From NCBI GenBank assembly GCA_019635415.1, contig JAHBZN010000001.1, forward strand, positions 806,001 through 870,000: a stretch of 64,000 nucleotides of DNA, in the 5' to 3' direction. Position 1 is the stretch's first letter. The number at the start of each line of letters is the position of its first letter. The position numbers and the translations under genes are program-made. The notes beneath the pieces were generated by a model. That model was not told where the DNA came from and did not search any database. It saw only the letters and a list, made by a program, of their open reading frames with translations. Positions 50,644 to 59,633 of this stretch are shown in pieces. This DNA is from Ramlibacter sp. (GTDB taxonomy: Bacteria; Pseudomonadota; Gammaproteobacteria; Burkholderiales; Burkholderiaceae_C).

Positions 50644-51879
50644 ATGAAGAAGACCTTTGTCGACGTGATGCTCGAGCTGCCGGTGGATGCCACGCTGCGC
50701 GACTTCCTGACCTCACATGGCCTGCCCGTGCCGGGCGGGTTCGCATGGGACGACACGCCGGAGACCAGCCAGTCCTTGGTGGAGGCGGTCAAGGTCTGGC
50801 CGGACACCGCCGCCCGCGACCAGATGACCGCCAACCTCATGGCCAGCGTCCAGTTGGGCGACCCGGCGGGCAAGCAGGCGATGTTCGAGGCCGTGGTTTC
50901 CGATGCCGCCGCGCTGGCGGGCCTGACGCTGTGCCGCAGCGACGTCCACCGCTCGTTCTGGCTCTACGTCACCCACCCGACGCTGTTCGAGCGTGCCTAC
51001 GACTTCAGCTTTTGGGAGCACCACGGGCCGCAGACCCAGCAATACGACCTGGGCCTGAAACGCCAGCCGAATGGCTCGGATACGAACTTGGCCGGTTTGC
51101 GCAATGCGATCTCGGCCTTCTACAAGCGCGAGATGCAGTGCGGCGACAGCAGCGTGGCGCATCTGGTCGAGCGCAGTCCCGGCGTGTTCCTGCTGACCGT
51201 CCACGTCAAGGACATGGCGATGCTGCGGCTGGAGTTCGAGGGGCCGACCCTCAAACGCCGCGTCGGCAATCCCAATATCCACATGGTGCTGGAGTACGCC
51301 AAGACCACCGGCGTCGTGCGCACGCTGGTGCGCGGCGGGCAGAAGTACCAGCAGATGCTGGTCGAGGCCTTCGCCGAGCATGTGCTGGGCGTCAAGGCTA
51401 GCGCGAGCCGCATCAAGTCGCCGACCCTGGATTTGTCGATGCTGCGCACCGGCTTCGACGTGCCGGAGGCGTTCGAGGACGGTTTCTCGATGGTGCAGCT
51501 CAAGGCGCTCACGCTCCTCAGCCCCGACACCGCACTGAAGATCGAATGCACCGCGATGCAGTCCAGCCAGCAACGCTCGGTACACGAGCTGCTGAAGGAG
51601 AAGCTGCCCGGCCCGCTGGAAGGCCAGTGGGCGGTGACGGCGGCACAGGTCAATCTCTACTATCCGCCCGAGCCGGGCCGCACGCGCGCCAAGGTGGTCA
51701 CCATCGAAGTGACCAGCAAGGGGCGTCTGAACCTGCACAAGTTCGACGCCAAGATGCAAGCGCAGTTGGAAGGCTATCTGGTCGGGGTGGGCATCTTGCA
51801 GAAGGGCCAGACTCTGAGCGCGCAGGAGATGCCGCCGGAAGCGGACGCGATCAGCTCGTCGTCGGTGTTCGAGGATTGA
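50644..51879 (+). CDS. Uncharacterised protein, divergent partner of the XRE operon
   Basis: This 411-residue protein (MKKTFVDVMLELPVDATLRD, then WLYVTHPTLFERAYDFSFWE) is not recognised. It contains no obvious P-loop or nuclease motif. Segments such as ARDQMTANLMASVQLG and IHMVLEYAKTTGVVRTLVRG suggest a mixed helical/beta protein. AAAGGA precedes the start. It starts from the promoter opposite the XRE gene and is followed 3 bases later by a second uncharacterised gene. Confidence 0.7.
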   Translation: MKKTFVDVMLELPVDATLRDFLTSHGLPVPGGFAWDDTPETSQSLVEAVKVWPDTAARDQMTANLMASVQLGDPAGKQAMFEAVVSDAAALAGLTLCRSDVHRSFWLYVTHPTLFERAYDFSFWEHHGPQTQQYDLGLKRQPNGSDTNLAGLRNAISAFYKREMQCGDSSVAHLVERSPGVFLLTVHVKDMAMLRLEFEGPTLKRRVGNPNIHMVLEYAKTTGVVRTLVRGGQKYQQMLVEAFAEHVLGVKASASRIKSPTLDLSMLRTGFDVPEAFEDGFSMVQLKALTLLSPDTALKIECTAMQSSQQRSVHELLKEKLPGPLEGQWAVTAAQVNLYYPPEPGRTRAKVVTIEVTSKGRLNLHKFDAKMQAQLEGYLVGVGILQKGQTLSAQEMPPEADAISSSSVFED

Positions 51880-51882
51880 TGT

Positions 51883-52878
51883 GTGGCGGCGCATGACGCT
51901 TGGGCCTTGATCTGCCGCCTGTTCGCAGGCGGCACGCCGGTCCTGCGCACCACGCTGTCGCCGCGTGACGTTGCTGTGCTGCCCGTCCTCGGCAAGGCGG
52001 TCAAGCCGACGGTCGTTGATCAGTCGTTTGTCCTCTGTCCTCACTGTCAGCAGCATCGGACGCAAGTTTGGGGTGACGGCCGTGGCGGACGTATATGCCG
52101 TTGCCCGGACTGCGGGCCGGTGGCCGTCGAGGCAGCCGATGGTGCGGCCTTGGCCTTGGACGAGGACTGGCTGCGGCAGAAGATGCGCCTCGCGCTCGAC
52201 ATCGAAAGCCGTGACGGCATCGATGACCTCGGCGACGGCGTGTGGCGGCTCGGCGATGCCCGGCGGTCGCCCGTCCTGCTGGCCCGCGACCTGACGCGCG
52301 TGCTGCAAGAACCGGGGCTGCTGGAGCGGGTGCGCGTGGCGGGCGGCGACATCCGGGTGATCACGCCAAGGCCGCGAACGACGCGCGGAGCACCATTCAG
52401 CGCGGGCGTGGAATGGCTGGTGCTGGAAGAACGCTTCACGTTCTATGGTGGCGGGATCACGTTCATTGCCGCGCCGCCGTCCACGATTCCAGCGGTCGTC
52501 GATCCGGCCAAACCCGTCCACGGGCCGTTCTCGGCGGACTTCAAGTGGGCGACGCTGCCGGACGGCGATGGCACGCCGATTCGATTCACCGACGGTCAGG
52601 CCAAAGTGTTCGAGGCGCTGTGGTCGTTCAAGGGCGAAGCCACGACGGCGGAACGGATCATGCAGCGCGCGGGTCTGGACAGCGCCAAGCCGAGCGACCT
52701 GTTCAAGATCAAGACAAAGGACAAGGGCAAGCCGGAGCCGGAAGCGCAGCACGCTGCCTACGGCGCGCTCGTTGCCACGCAGCAGCGCGCAGGGTTGTAT
52801 TCGATTCCGTGCGCGGCGAGCGCGCTGGCGTCCTCCCCACACCAGACATCAGGAAAGGGGGAGACCTTCATGGCATGA
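51883..52878 (+). CDS. Uncharacterised zinc-ribbon and winged-helix-like protein
   Basis: This protein of about 331 residues starts with GTG. The N-terminal part has a zinc ribbon (LCPHCQQHRTQVW, then CRCPDCGPV). The C-terminal 120 residues contain RFTDGQAKVFEALWSFKGEA and then AERIMQRAGLDSAKPSDLFK, a winged-helix-like DNA-binding segment, ending in QQRAGLYSIPCAA. It follows the 411-residue gene by 3 bases and is presumably co-expressed. Function unknown; DNA binding is inferred. Confidence 0.65.
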   Translation: MAAHDAWALICRLFAGGTPVLRTTLSPRDVAVLPVLGKAVKPTVVDQSFVLCPHCQQHRTQVWGDGRGGRICRCPDCGPVAVEAADGAALALDEDWLRQKMRLALDIESRDGIDDLGDGVWRLGDARRSPVLLARDLTRVLQEPGLLERVRVAGGDIRVITPRPRTTRGAPFSAGVEWLVLEERFTFYGGGITFIAAPPSTIPAVVDPAKPVHGPFSADFKWATLPDGDGTPIRFTDGQAKVFEALWSFKGEATTAERIMQRAGLDSAKPSDLFKIKTKDKGKPEPEAQHAAYGALVATQQRAGLYSIPCAASALASSPHQTSGKGETFMA

Positions 52879-52951
52879 GTTCCACCCCTGAAGCGCCAAG
52901 GCTCGCGCCGACTTCAAGAGCCTGTCCTTTTCAATTTTTGGAGCATTTGCA

Positions 52952-53182
52952 ATGAGCGGAAAAAACCAATAGGTCGTACCCGTCAACGGCGGTGAACAGT
53001 GGGGTGTGCGTGGTGAAGGCAACGACCGCCTCACCTCCGTCCACAACACGCAGCAACAGGCGATTGACCGCGCGCGGGACATCGCCATCAACCAACAGAG
53101 CGAGATGCTCATCCAAGGGCGTGACGGCCAGATCCGTGAGCGCAACAGCTACGGTCATGATCCGTTCCCGCCCAAGGGCTGA
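52952..53182 (+). pseudogene. DUF2188-like small gene with an amber codon at position 7
   Basis: From ATG 52952 the frame reads MSGKNQ, then TAG at 52970-52972, then VVPVNGGEQWGVRGEGNDRL and on to EMLIQGRDGQIRERNSYGHD before TGA at 53180-53182. That is a complete DUF2188-type protein of about 76 residues apart from the stop. Relatives read NQxVVPxNGGWAVRG, so TAG replaces one codon. Either a recent nonsense mutation or restart at a later GTG. Confidence 0.8.
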
Positions 53183-53192
53183 CGTTGCGGCT

Positions 53193-53240
53193 GGCCTCGC
53201 GGGTTTGCACGGGCAATGTGGAGCAGCAAACCCGCGAGCC
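53193..53240 (+). terminator. Long hairpin after the DUF2188 remnant
   Basis: Two arms (about 53194-53208 and 53226-53240) pair over 15 bases with one mismatch (GCCTCGCGGGTTTGC against GCAAACCCGCGAGCC), with a 17-base loop. There is no T run, so factor-independent termination is uncertain. From here to the tRNA terminator I see no gene. Confidence 0.5.
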
Positions 53241-53440
53241 AACCATTCCCATCGGCACATGCACAAGCCATTGACGAAGAACGCCGCCTGCGTGTGCCAC
53301 GGCGAAGAAGTTGGCGCAGGTTTCGAGAGAAGATAGGGCAGAACAGGGGCGAACTGGGCGAGTCATGCCGCCCACGCCCGACACGGTTGGCACACGCAGA
53401 ATGGCCCGGAAGCCCGCGCAGTGTGCGGAACCCGCAAAGG

Positions 53441-53469
53441 AAAACGCCCAACCGAGAACGGTTGGGCGT
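53441..53469 (-). terminator. Terminator of tRNA-Ala
   Basis: ACGCCCAACC and GGTTGGGCGT (53444-53453, 53460-53469) form a 10-bp stem with a 6-base loop; on the minus strand it is followed by TTTTCC. It lies 7 bases after the tRNA 3' end. Confidence 0.85.
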
Positions 53470-53476
53470 CGAATGG

Positions 53477-53552
<76 letters not shown>

Positions 53553-53629
53553 ACAACAACCGCTATTCTAGCAACAAGGCGCCGTGTTTTGAGGCAGCCT
53601 TGGATTATGCCAAAAAAAATTCATCGGGC

Positions 53630-54511
53630 TCAGGTCATGCCATTGCGGCTGGCCAGTTCGACGAAAAGTCCGGCGTGATCGAGGTCGGTCAGTCCATGGT
53701 CGATGCCTTGCGCATAGAGCTGCTCGAAGAGGTGGGTGATCGGTGCCTCAAAGCCGATTTCCTCGGCCGTGGCCAGCGCATTGCGCAGGTCCTTGAGCTG
53801 TACTGACATGCGCGCGCGCGGCGCGAAATCGCGCTCCACCATGCGTTGGCCGTGGATCTGCAGGATGCGGCTGTCGGCAAAGCCGCCCGTGATGGCCTCC
53901 TTGACCTTGCCCATGTGGGCGCCGCCTTTCTCGCACAGCAGCAGGGCCTCGGCCACCGCGCCGATGGTGATGCCCACGATCATCTGGTTGGCCAGCTTGG
54001 TCAACTGGCCCGAGCCGTGTGGCCCCACGTGGGTGGCACGGCCGAACACCTCGAACACGGGCTGCGCGCGCTCGAAATCCGCCGTGCGTCCGCCCACCAT
54101 GATCACGAGCTGTCCGGCCTCGGCCCCACCAGTGCCCCCCGATACCGGGGCGTCGAGGTGGGCCACGCCCATGGCCCCGAGGCGCGCCGCGTGGTCGCGT
54201 GCCTCGCGGGGCTTGATCGACGCCATGTCGATGAACAGCGCACCCGGCTGCATGGCCTGGGCGGTCCCCTGGCCGAACAGCACGTCGTCCACCACGGCGC
54301 CGTTCTCCAGCATGCTCACCACCACCTGGCACGAGGCCACGGCGTCGGCGGCGCTGTCATGCACGGTGGCGCCAAACGGTTGCAGCCGCTCGGCCTTGTC
54401 ACGCGACCGGTTCCAGGCGTGAACCTCATGCCCGGCTTCGCACAGGCGCCGGGCCATGGGAAAACCCATGAACCCGATACCCAGCACCGCAATCCTGATT
54501 GACTCACCCAT
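53630..54511 (-). CDS. Beta-hydroxyacid dehydrogenase (3-hydroxyisobutyrate dehydrogenase-like)
   Basis: This 293-residue NAD(P)-dependent oxidoreductase has a Rossmann motif LGIGFMGFPMARRL, substrate-binding DAPVSGGTGGAEAG and the catalytic lysine region SGQLTKLANQM. Family members reduce or oxidise short beta-hydroxyacids (tartronate semialdehyde, hydroxyisobutyrate). AAAGGAGG precedes the start. It is the last gene of the GntR-PhyH-SAF operon, so the substrate is probably the product of those enzymes. Confidence 0.9.
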   Translation of the reverse strand: MGESIRIAVLGIGFMGFPMARRLCEAGHEVHAWNRSRDKAERLQPFGATVHDSAADAVASCQVVVSMLENGAVVDDVLFGQGTAQAMQPGALFIDMASIKPREARDHAARLGAMGVAHLDAPVSGGTGGAEAGQLVIMVGGRTADFERAQPVFEVFGRATHVGPHGSGQLTKLANQMIVGITIGAVAEALLLCEKGGAHMGKVKEAITGGFADSRILQIHGQRMVERDFAPRARMSVQLKDLRNALATAEEIGFEAPITHLFEQLYAQGIDHGLTDLDHAGLFVELASRNGMT

Positions 54512-54567
54512 GGCTGCCTCCTTTGTTGGTGGCAGACATGATGGAACCAATGGCCTGCCGCAGGCTG

Positions 54568-55926
54568 TCAGGCGGCTTTCAGCACCGGTGCGGCGAACAG
54601 GCCTTCCATCTCACGACGCAGTTTGTAAGCATGTGTCGTGGTGTCGATGGCGACGTCAGCCCAGCTCAGCGACTGGCCCTTCTTCACCGCGCGAACCACC
54701 TTGATGCCATGGGCCAGGCCGAGCGGAAGGCCGCCCATCTGCGTGGAGCGGTCGGCGGGCAGCAGCTTGCCCCAGACCGTGTAGCCGCCTTCACCATCCA
54801 GCACTTCGCCGGGCTGCAGGTCGCGCTTGGCGGTGGCGACCACGTCGGCGTTCCAGCCCGTGGCCACGCCCGTGGGCTCGCCGCGCAGCGCGACGCTGGC
54901 CACGCTCACGCCCACTTCCAGCCCGATCAGGTGCCAGCGCTTGTACAGCGTGAAGTAGCGCCCGCTCGGGTCGGTATGGGCGTTGTACTCCTCGAAGCAA
55001 TTCTTGATGTAGTCCGTCTCGGCCTCGACGGTGACCCAGACGCCCATGCGGATGTCGTAGGGGATCTTGCGGCCGTCGGCCTCGAGCGAGGAGATCACCT
55101 CCACCATGCCTTTGCGTTCCAGCACACCGCCTTCGCTGAGGGGGCGCGTGACGTAGGGAATGTCCTCGACGCTGGCGGGCGGGTAGAGCAGGCCGTTGGA
55201 TGGCACGCCCAGGCCCGTGGCGTTGGAGACGGCCGTGCTTTCGATCGACGGTTTGGAGCCGTCCAGGAAGCTGTTGAACATCTTGGGGTTGAGCCCACCA
55301 CGCTGGGCCTGCTCGGGCGTCAGGCCGTAGTTGCCCCAGACCGTGTCGGGCGTGGACTCGCTGAAGTGCGGCAGCCACTTGTGGCCGCGCCCGGCGGCCA
55401 CCACCGGGAAGCCGCAGGTGCGCGCCCAGTCCACCAGGTCGCAGATCAGCGCCGGCTGATCGCCAAAGGCCAGCGAATACACCACACCGGCCTGCGCCGC
55501 CTTGCGCGCGAGCAGCGGGCCGCAGAAGGCGTCGGCCTCCACCGTCACGTTGACCACATGCTTGCCGTGCGCAAAGGCTTCCAGGCAATGGTCGACGGCG
55601 GCAATCGGGTGGCCGGTGCATTCCACGATCACGTCGATGGCGGGGTGGCGCACGAGTGCCTGCCAGTCGTCGCCGATGTGGGTGTTGCCGTCCTTCACGG
55701 CGGCATCCAGCGACGCGGCCTGCGTCTGCGCGGGCGCCCAGCCCACGCGGGCCAGGTTGGCGCGCGCGCCGTCGGGCGACAGGTCGGCAATGCCCACCAG
55801 GTGCACGCCCGGCGTGCGCGGCACCTGGGCCAGGTACATGGAGCCGAACTTGCCGGCGCCGATCAGGCCGACGCGCACGGGCTTGCCTTGCGCGGCGCGT
55901 TGCTGCAGTTTGCTGTGCAGGTTCAT
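54568..55926 (-). CDS. SAF-domain NAD(P)-dependent oxidoreductase
   Basis: This 452-residue protein has an N-terminal Rossmann domain (VRVGLIGAGKFGSMYLAQVP, then VDVIVECTGH-like DVIVECTGHPIAAVDHCLEA) and a C-terminal SAF domain (AKRDLQPGEVLDGEGGYTVW). The architecture resembles homoserine-dehydrogenase-like proteins often annotated only as oxidoreductases. It shares a base with the dioxygenase stop (TGATG). Probably acts in the same pathway. Confidence 0.85.
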   Translation of the reverse strand: MNLHSKLQQRAAQGKPVRVGLIGAGKFGSMYLAQVPRTPGVHLVGIADLSPDGARANLARVGWAPAQTQAASLDAAVKDGNTHIGDDWQALVRHPAIDVIVECTGHPIAAVDHCLEAFAHGKHVVNVTVEADAFCGPLLARKAAQAGVVYSLAFGDQPALICDLVDWARTCGFPVVAAGRGHKWLPHFSESTPDTVWGNYGLTPEQAQRGGLNPKMFNSFLDGSKPSIESTAVSNATGLGVPSNGLLYPPASVEDIPYVTRPLSEGGVLERKGMVEVISSLEADGRKIPYDIRMGVWVTVEAETDYIKNCFEEYNAHTDPSGRYFTLYKRWHLIGLEVGVSVASVALRGEPTGVATGWNADVVATAKRDLQPGEVLDGEGGYTVWGKLLPADRSTQMGGLPLGLAHGIKVVRAVKKGQSLSWADVAIDTTTHAYKLRREMEGLFAAPVLKAA

Positions 55927-56807
55927 CACGCGGCCTTCTTCATTTCGTCGAAGGGCACGCTGCTGGTCTGCAGGGCGCTGGCGGGCAGGCCGTCTTTCCA
56001 CGGCAGGTCCACGTCGTAGTCCTTCAGCAGGCAATCGTCGGGCAGCAGCCCGATCGGCGTGAAGTCACGGTGCGCGATGTACTCGGGGCGCTTCGGCCGG
56101 CGGATGTGGTTGGACACGGCGCACAGGCTCAGGTACACCGCCACGCGGTGCCAGGGCGACAGGTTGCTGCCCGACGCATGCACCAGGCAGCTGTGGAACA
56201 GGATCATCGAGCCCGCGGGGCCGCGCGGCGCGACGATGCCGCCGTTCTTGCCGCCGGCGCGCTCGACCAGCTGGCCGATCAGGTCGTTGTCCACGGTCCA
56301 CAGCGGATAGCTGGTGGTGGTCAGGTCGTGCTTGGCGTCGACCACGCCCTTCTTGTGGCTGCCGGGGATGAACATCAGCGGGCCGTTGTAGTCGTTCACG
56401 TCGTCCAGGAAGATCGCCACGTTCATGGCGCGCTCGGTGGGCATCAGGTCGTCGTTCATCCAGGTGCCGTAGTCCTGGTGCCACTGCCAGACATCGCCCT
56501 CGAACGCGGCCTTGCCGTTGATCTTGAACTGGTGCATGTAGACCTCTTCGTCGAACAGGTCCATCACCGGCTGCACCATGCGCGGGTGGCGGGCCAGCTT
56601 GGCGAACGGGGTGCTGTACATATGGGCGGCGAAGTTGGTGCGCACGGCATCCTTGCCCTTTTCGCGCACGTTGTAGGCCTCGCGGCGGCTGTACAGCTCG
56701 GGCACGGCGTCGGTCAGGGCCCGGGTCTCCTCGGGGGAGAAGTGGCCGGGGAAGAACAGGTAGCCGTCACGGTCAAACTGTTCCAGTTGTTCAGGGGTGA
56801 GTTTCAT
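55926..56807 (-). CDS. Phytanoyl-CoA dioxygenase-like Fe(II)/2-oxoglutarate enzyme
   Basis: This 293-residue protein (LTPEQLEQFDRDGYLFFPGH) fits the PhyH family. The iron site is visible as WHQDYGTWMNDD (HxD type) with a downstream histidine in ILFHSCLVHASGSN. It opens a catabolic operon under the GntR regulator, whose stop overlaps its start by ATGA. It likely hydroxylates an organic acid, ether or similar substrate; substrate unknown. Confidence 0.88.
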   Translation of the reverse strand: MKLTPEQLEQFDRDGYLFFPGHFSPEETRALTDAVPELYSRREAYNVREKGKDAVRTNFAAHMYSTPFAKLARHPRMVQPVMDLFDEEVYMHQFKINGKAAFEGDVWQWHQDYGTWMNDDLMPTERAMNVAIFLDDVNDYNGPLMFIPGSHKKGVVDAKHDLTTTSYPLWTVDNDLIGQLVERAGGKNGGIVAPRGPAGSMILFHSCLVHASGSNLSPWHRVAVYLSLCAVSNHIRRPKRPEYIAHRDFTPIGLLPDDCLLKDYDVDLPWKDGLPASALQTSSVPFDEMKKAA

Positions 56808-57490
56808 GCTTTGTCTCCTTGTCGGGTTTGTTGAAGGACCTGGGTGAGTTGCCGGGCCAGGTTGTCGCTGGCCTGGTGGCTGTGGTGATCGATGAGTCGC
56901 GCGGCGGTCTCGCCATCGCCACCGGCTATGGCCGCTGCAATGGCTTCGTGCTCATCCCACACGGTCTCGCGCTGGCGCGAGGACTGCAGCACCGCGCCCA
57001 TCACGCGGCGCAGGTGGCGCCAGTGCTGCCGGGCGATCTGGCCGATCAGGGGGTTGTCCGAGGCCTCGTAGATGGCTTCGTGGAAGGCCATGTCGGCATC
57101 GATCATGGCCTTGACGTTCTTGCCGCGGGCGGCCTTGCGGCCCTGCTCGATCAGGCGCGCATCGATCCGGTAGCGCTGTGCCGCGGCCAGCCGCGCGGCC
57201 AGCGCGTCGATGGCGCCGCGCACCTCGTACACCTTGGTCATCCACTGCGCGTCCAGTGGCGCCACCAGCACGCCGCGGCCCGGCGCGTCGTGCACGAAGC
57301 CGTCCTTCTTGAGCTGGCGCAGCGCCTGCAGCACGGGCTGGCGCGAGACGGCCAGCTTCTCGGCAATGTCCTCCTGGGTGATGCGCTCGCCGGGCGCCAG
57401 CGAGCCTTCGCTGATGGCGTCGAGCAGGGCGCGGTAGACCTGATCCACCAGGTCGGGGGCGGTTTCGATCTTGACGAGCTGGGCGGCCAT
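56804..57490 (-). CDS. GntR-family transcriptional regulator (FadR/FCD type)
   Basis: This 228-residue regulator has an N-terminal wHTH (VDQVYRALLDAISEGSLAPG, then DIAEKLAVSRQPVLQALRQL) and a C-terminal helical FCD domain (AMIDADMAFHEAIYEASDNP, then ETVWDEHEAIAAAIAGGDGE). It controls the downstream dehydrogenase operon and probably itself, through the palindrome at 57504-57515. Confidence 0.92.
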   Translation of the reverse strand: MAAQLVKIETAPDLVDQVYRALLDAISEGSLAPGERITQEDIAEKLAVSRQPVLQALRQLKKDGFVHDAPGRGVLVAPLDAQWMTKVYEVRGAIDALAARLAAAQRYRIDARLIEQGRKAARGKNVKAMIDADMAFHEAIYEASDNPLIGQIARQHWRHLRRVMGAVLQSSRQRETVWDEHEAIAAAIAGGDGETAARLIDHHSHQASDNLARQLTQVLQQTRQGDKA

Positions 57491-57503
57491 GCGTTCTCCG
57501 AAG

Positions 57504-57515
57504 TCTGTATACAGA
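57504..57515. promoter_or_regulatory. GntR-type operator (TCTGTATACAGA)
   Basis: A perfect 12-bp palindrome lies 14 bases before the GntR start and about 98 bases before the divergent hydrolase gene. TGTATACA cores are typical of FCD-type GntR sites, and the position between the divergent genes fits autoregulation. Confidence 0.75.
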
Positions 57516-57612
57516 ATACATGATATTGGCAAAGCTGTCACATGGGGTGATCCCTCAGGCCGCGCTGTGCCAAGATGCGGCGCAGTTTTGTTGCTGTTTC
57601 AAGGAGTTCCGA

Positions 57613-58476
57613 ATGGCCCGCCACGATCCCGCCTGGCTTGACCGCATGTACAACAACCGCGCGCTGGTGTCCGAGCATGCCCAGTACTTCAGCCGCTGGG
57701 CCGCTGCTTCGGCGGCCGCACGGGCGCAGGAAGCCTGTTCGCTGGACCTGCCCTACGGCGATGGCCCCGGGGAAACGCTGGACGTGTTTCCGGCCCACGG
57801 CGCGCCGGCAGCGGCGGGCACGCCCGTGCTGGTGTTCATCCACGGCGGCTACTGGCGCTCGCTGGACAAGTCCGACCACTCGTTCGTGGCCCCGGCCTTC
57901 ACGCGGCAGGGGGTGTGCGTGGTCGTGCCGAACTACGCGTTGTGCCCGGCCGTCACCATTCCCGACATCGCGCTGCAGATGGTGCGCGCGCTGGCGTGGA
58001 CGCATCGCCACATCGGGCGCTTCGGGGGTGATGCGAGCCGCATCACGGTGGCCGGGCATTCGGCGGGTGGGCACCTGGCGGCCATGCTGCTGGCCTGCCG
58101 CTGGCGCAGCCATGCGCGCGACCTGCCCGCGGGGCTGGTGCCGCGGGCGCTGTCGATCTCGGGCCTGTTCGACCTGGAGCCGCTGCGGCACACGCCCTTC
58201 CTGCAGGACTCGCTGCGCCTGACCGCGGCCGACGCGCGGCGGGCCAGCCCGGCGCACATGCCGGCGCCGCGCGGGGGCCTGCTGTACACCGTGGCCGGCG
58301 GCGACGAGAGCGCGGAATTCCTGCGGCACAACCAGCTGATCCGCCAGGCCTGGGGGCCGCGCACCGTCGGGGTGTGCGAGGCCCTGCCGGGGCTGAACCA
58401 CTTCAGCGTGCTCGAGGCACTGGTCGATCCGGCCCACCGGCTGCACCGGCTGGCCTGCGAAATGCTATCCATTTAA
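57613..58476 (+). CDS. Alpha/beta hydrolase (esterase/HSL-like)
   Basis: This 287-residue hydrolase has the oxyanion motif IHGGYW, the nucleophile GHSAGGH, and the histidine in LNHFSVLEAL; the acid residue is probably in the GGDESAEF segment. It fits the HSL/kynurenine-formamidase-like group. AAGGAG precedes the start. It is transcribed divergently from the GntR gene and may be part of the same pathway. Confidence 0.88.
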   Translation: MARHDPAWLDRMYNNRALVSEHAQYFSRWAAASAAARAQEACSLDLPYGDGPGETLDVFPAHGAPAAAGTPVLVFIHGGYWRSLDKSDHSFVAPAFTRQGVCVVVPNYALCPAVTIPDIALQMVRALAWTHRHIGRFGGDASRITVAGHSAGGHLAAMLLACRWRSHARDLPAGLVPRALSISGLFDLEPLRHTPFLQDSLRLTAADARRASPAHMPAPRGGLLYTVAGGDESAEFLRHNQLIRQAWGPRTVGVCEALPGLNHFSVLEALVDPAHRLHRLACEMLSI

Positions 58477-58527
58477 TAGCAACAAGTGGCCGTCTGGCAC
58501 GGGCTACAGGCCAAAATGGCCTGAAAC

Positions 58528-59505
58528 CTACATCAGCAGGTGCTCGCCGGCGTTGTCACCGCCCAGGATCACGTAGTTGACCTTGCGGATGTCCATGAGC
58601 CGCGTGCCCCCGGCATAGCTGATGGAGCTCTGCACATCCTGCTCCATCTCGGTCAGGGTCTCGGCCAGCGGGCCCTTGACCGGCTCGAGGATGCGCTTGC
58701 CTTCCACGTGCCGGTACTCGCCCTTGTTGAAATCGCTGGCGCTGCCGTAGTACTCCTTGTAGGCCATGCCATCGACCTGCACGGTCTGGCCCGGGGACTC
58801 CTCGTGGCCCGCGAACAGCGAGCCGATCATGACCATGCTGGCGCCAAAGCGGATGCTCTTGGCGATGTCGCCGTGGCTGCGGATGCCGCCGTCGGCAATG
58901 ATGGGCTTGGTCGCCACGCGGGCACACCACTTGAGCGCGCTGAGCTGCCAGCCCCCGGTGCCAAAACCGGTCTTGAGCTTGGTGATGCAGACCTTGCCCG
59001 GGCCCACGCCGACCTTGGTGGCGTCGGCGCCCCAGTTCTCCAGGTCGATCACGGCCTCGGGCGTGGCCACGTTGCCGGCGATCACGAAGGTGCCGGGCAG
59101 CTTGTCCTTGAGGTAGCCGATCATGTTCTTCACGCTGTCGGCGTGGCCGTGGGCAATGTCGATGGTGACGTACTCGGGCACCAGGCCCAGCGCCACGAGC
59201 TGATCCACCACGGCGTAGTCCGGCGGCTTCACGCCGAGGGAGATCGAGGCGTAGCAGCCCTTGGCGTGCATGTCGCGCACGAACTTCACGTTGTCCAGGT
59301 CAAAGCGGTGCATCACGTAGAAGTAGCCGTTGCTTGCCAGCCAGGTACAGATCGGCTCGTCCACCACGGTCTTCATGTTGGACGGCACCACGGGCAGGCG
59401 GAACGAGCGGCTGCCCAGCTCCACCGCGGTGTCGCATTCAGAGCGGCTTTCCACGCGGCACTTGCGCGGCAGCAGCAGGACGTTGTCGTAGTCGAAAATT
59501 TCCAT
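58528..59505 (-). CDS. guaC: GMP reductase
   Basis: This 325-residue enzyme converts GMP to IMP with NADPH. It has the IMPDH/GMPR barrel features: [17 protein letters not shown] with the catalytic cysteine, [20 protein letters not shown], and [15 protein letters not shown]. The N-terminus [20 protein letters not shown] fits the GuaC family that lacks CBS domains. Confidence 0.95.
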   Translation of the reverse strand: MEIFDYDNVLLLPRKCRVESRSECDTAVELGSRSFRLPVVPSNMKTVVDEPICTWLASNGYFYVMHRFDLDNVKFVRDMHAKGCYASISLGVKPPDYAVVDQLVALGLVPEYVTIDIAHGHADSVKNMIGYLKDKLPGTFVIAGNVATPEAVIDLENWGADATKVGVGPGKVCITKLKTGFGTGGWQLSALKWCARVATKPIIADGGIRSHGDIAKSIRFGASMVMIGSLFAGHEESPGQTVQVDGMAYKEYYGSASDFNKGEYRHVEGKRILEPVKGPLAETLTEMEQDVQSSISYAGGTRLMDIRKVNYVILGGDNAGEHLLM

Positions 59506-59633
59506 GAGAAAACCAGGCTCCAGAAAACTGTTGATGAACAGGGAGAGCGCTTGGCTTGGCCGGCCTTGGTGCCCCGGCGGGCAACAAGAAACCGGGCGCA
59601 AGAAACTTGGGCCCGGTGGCTGATTTTACCCGC

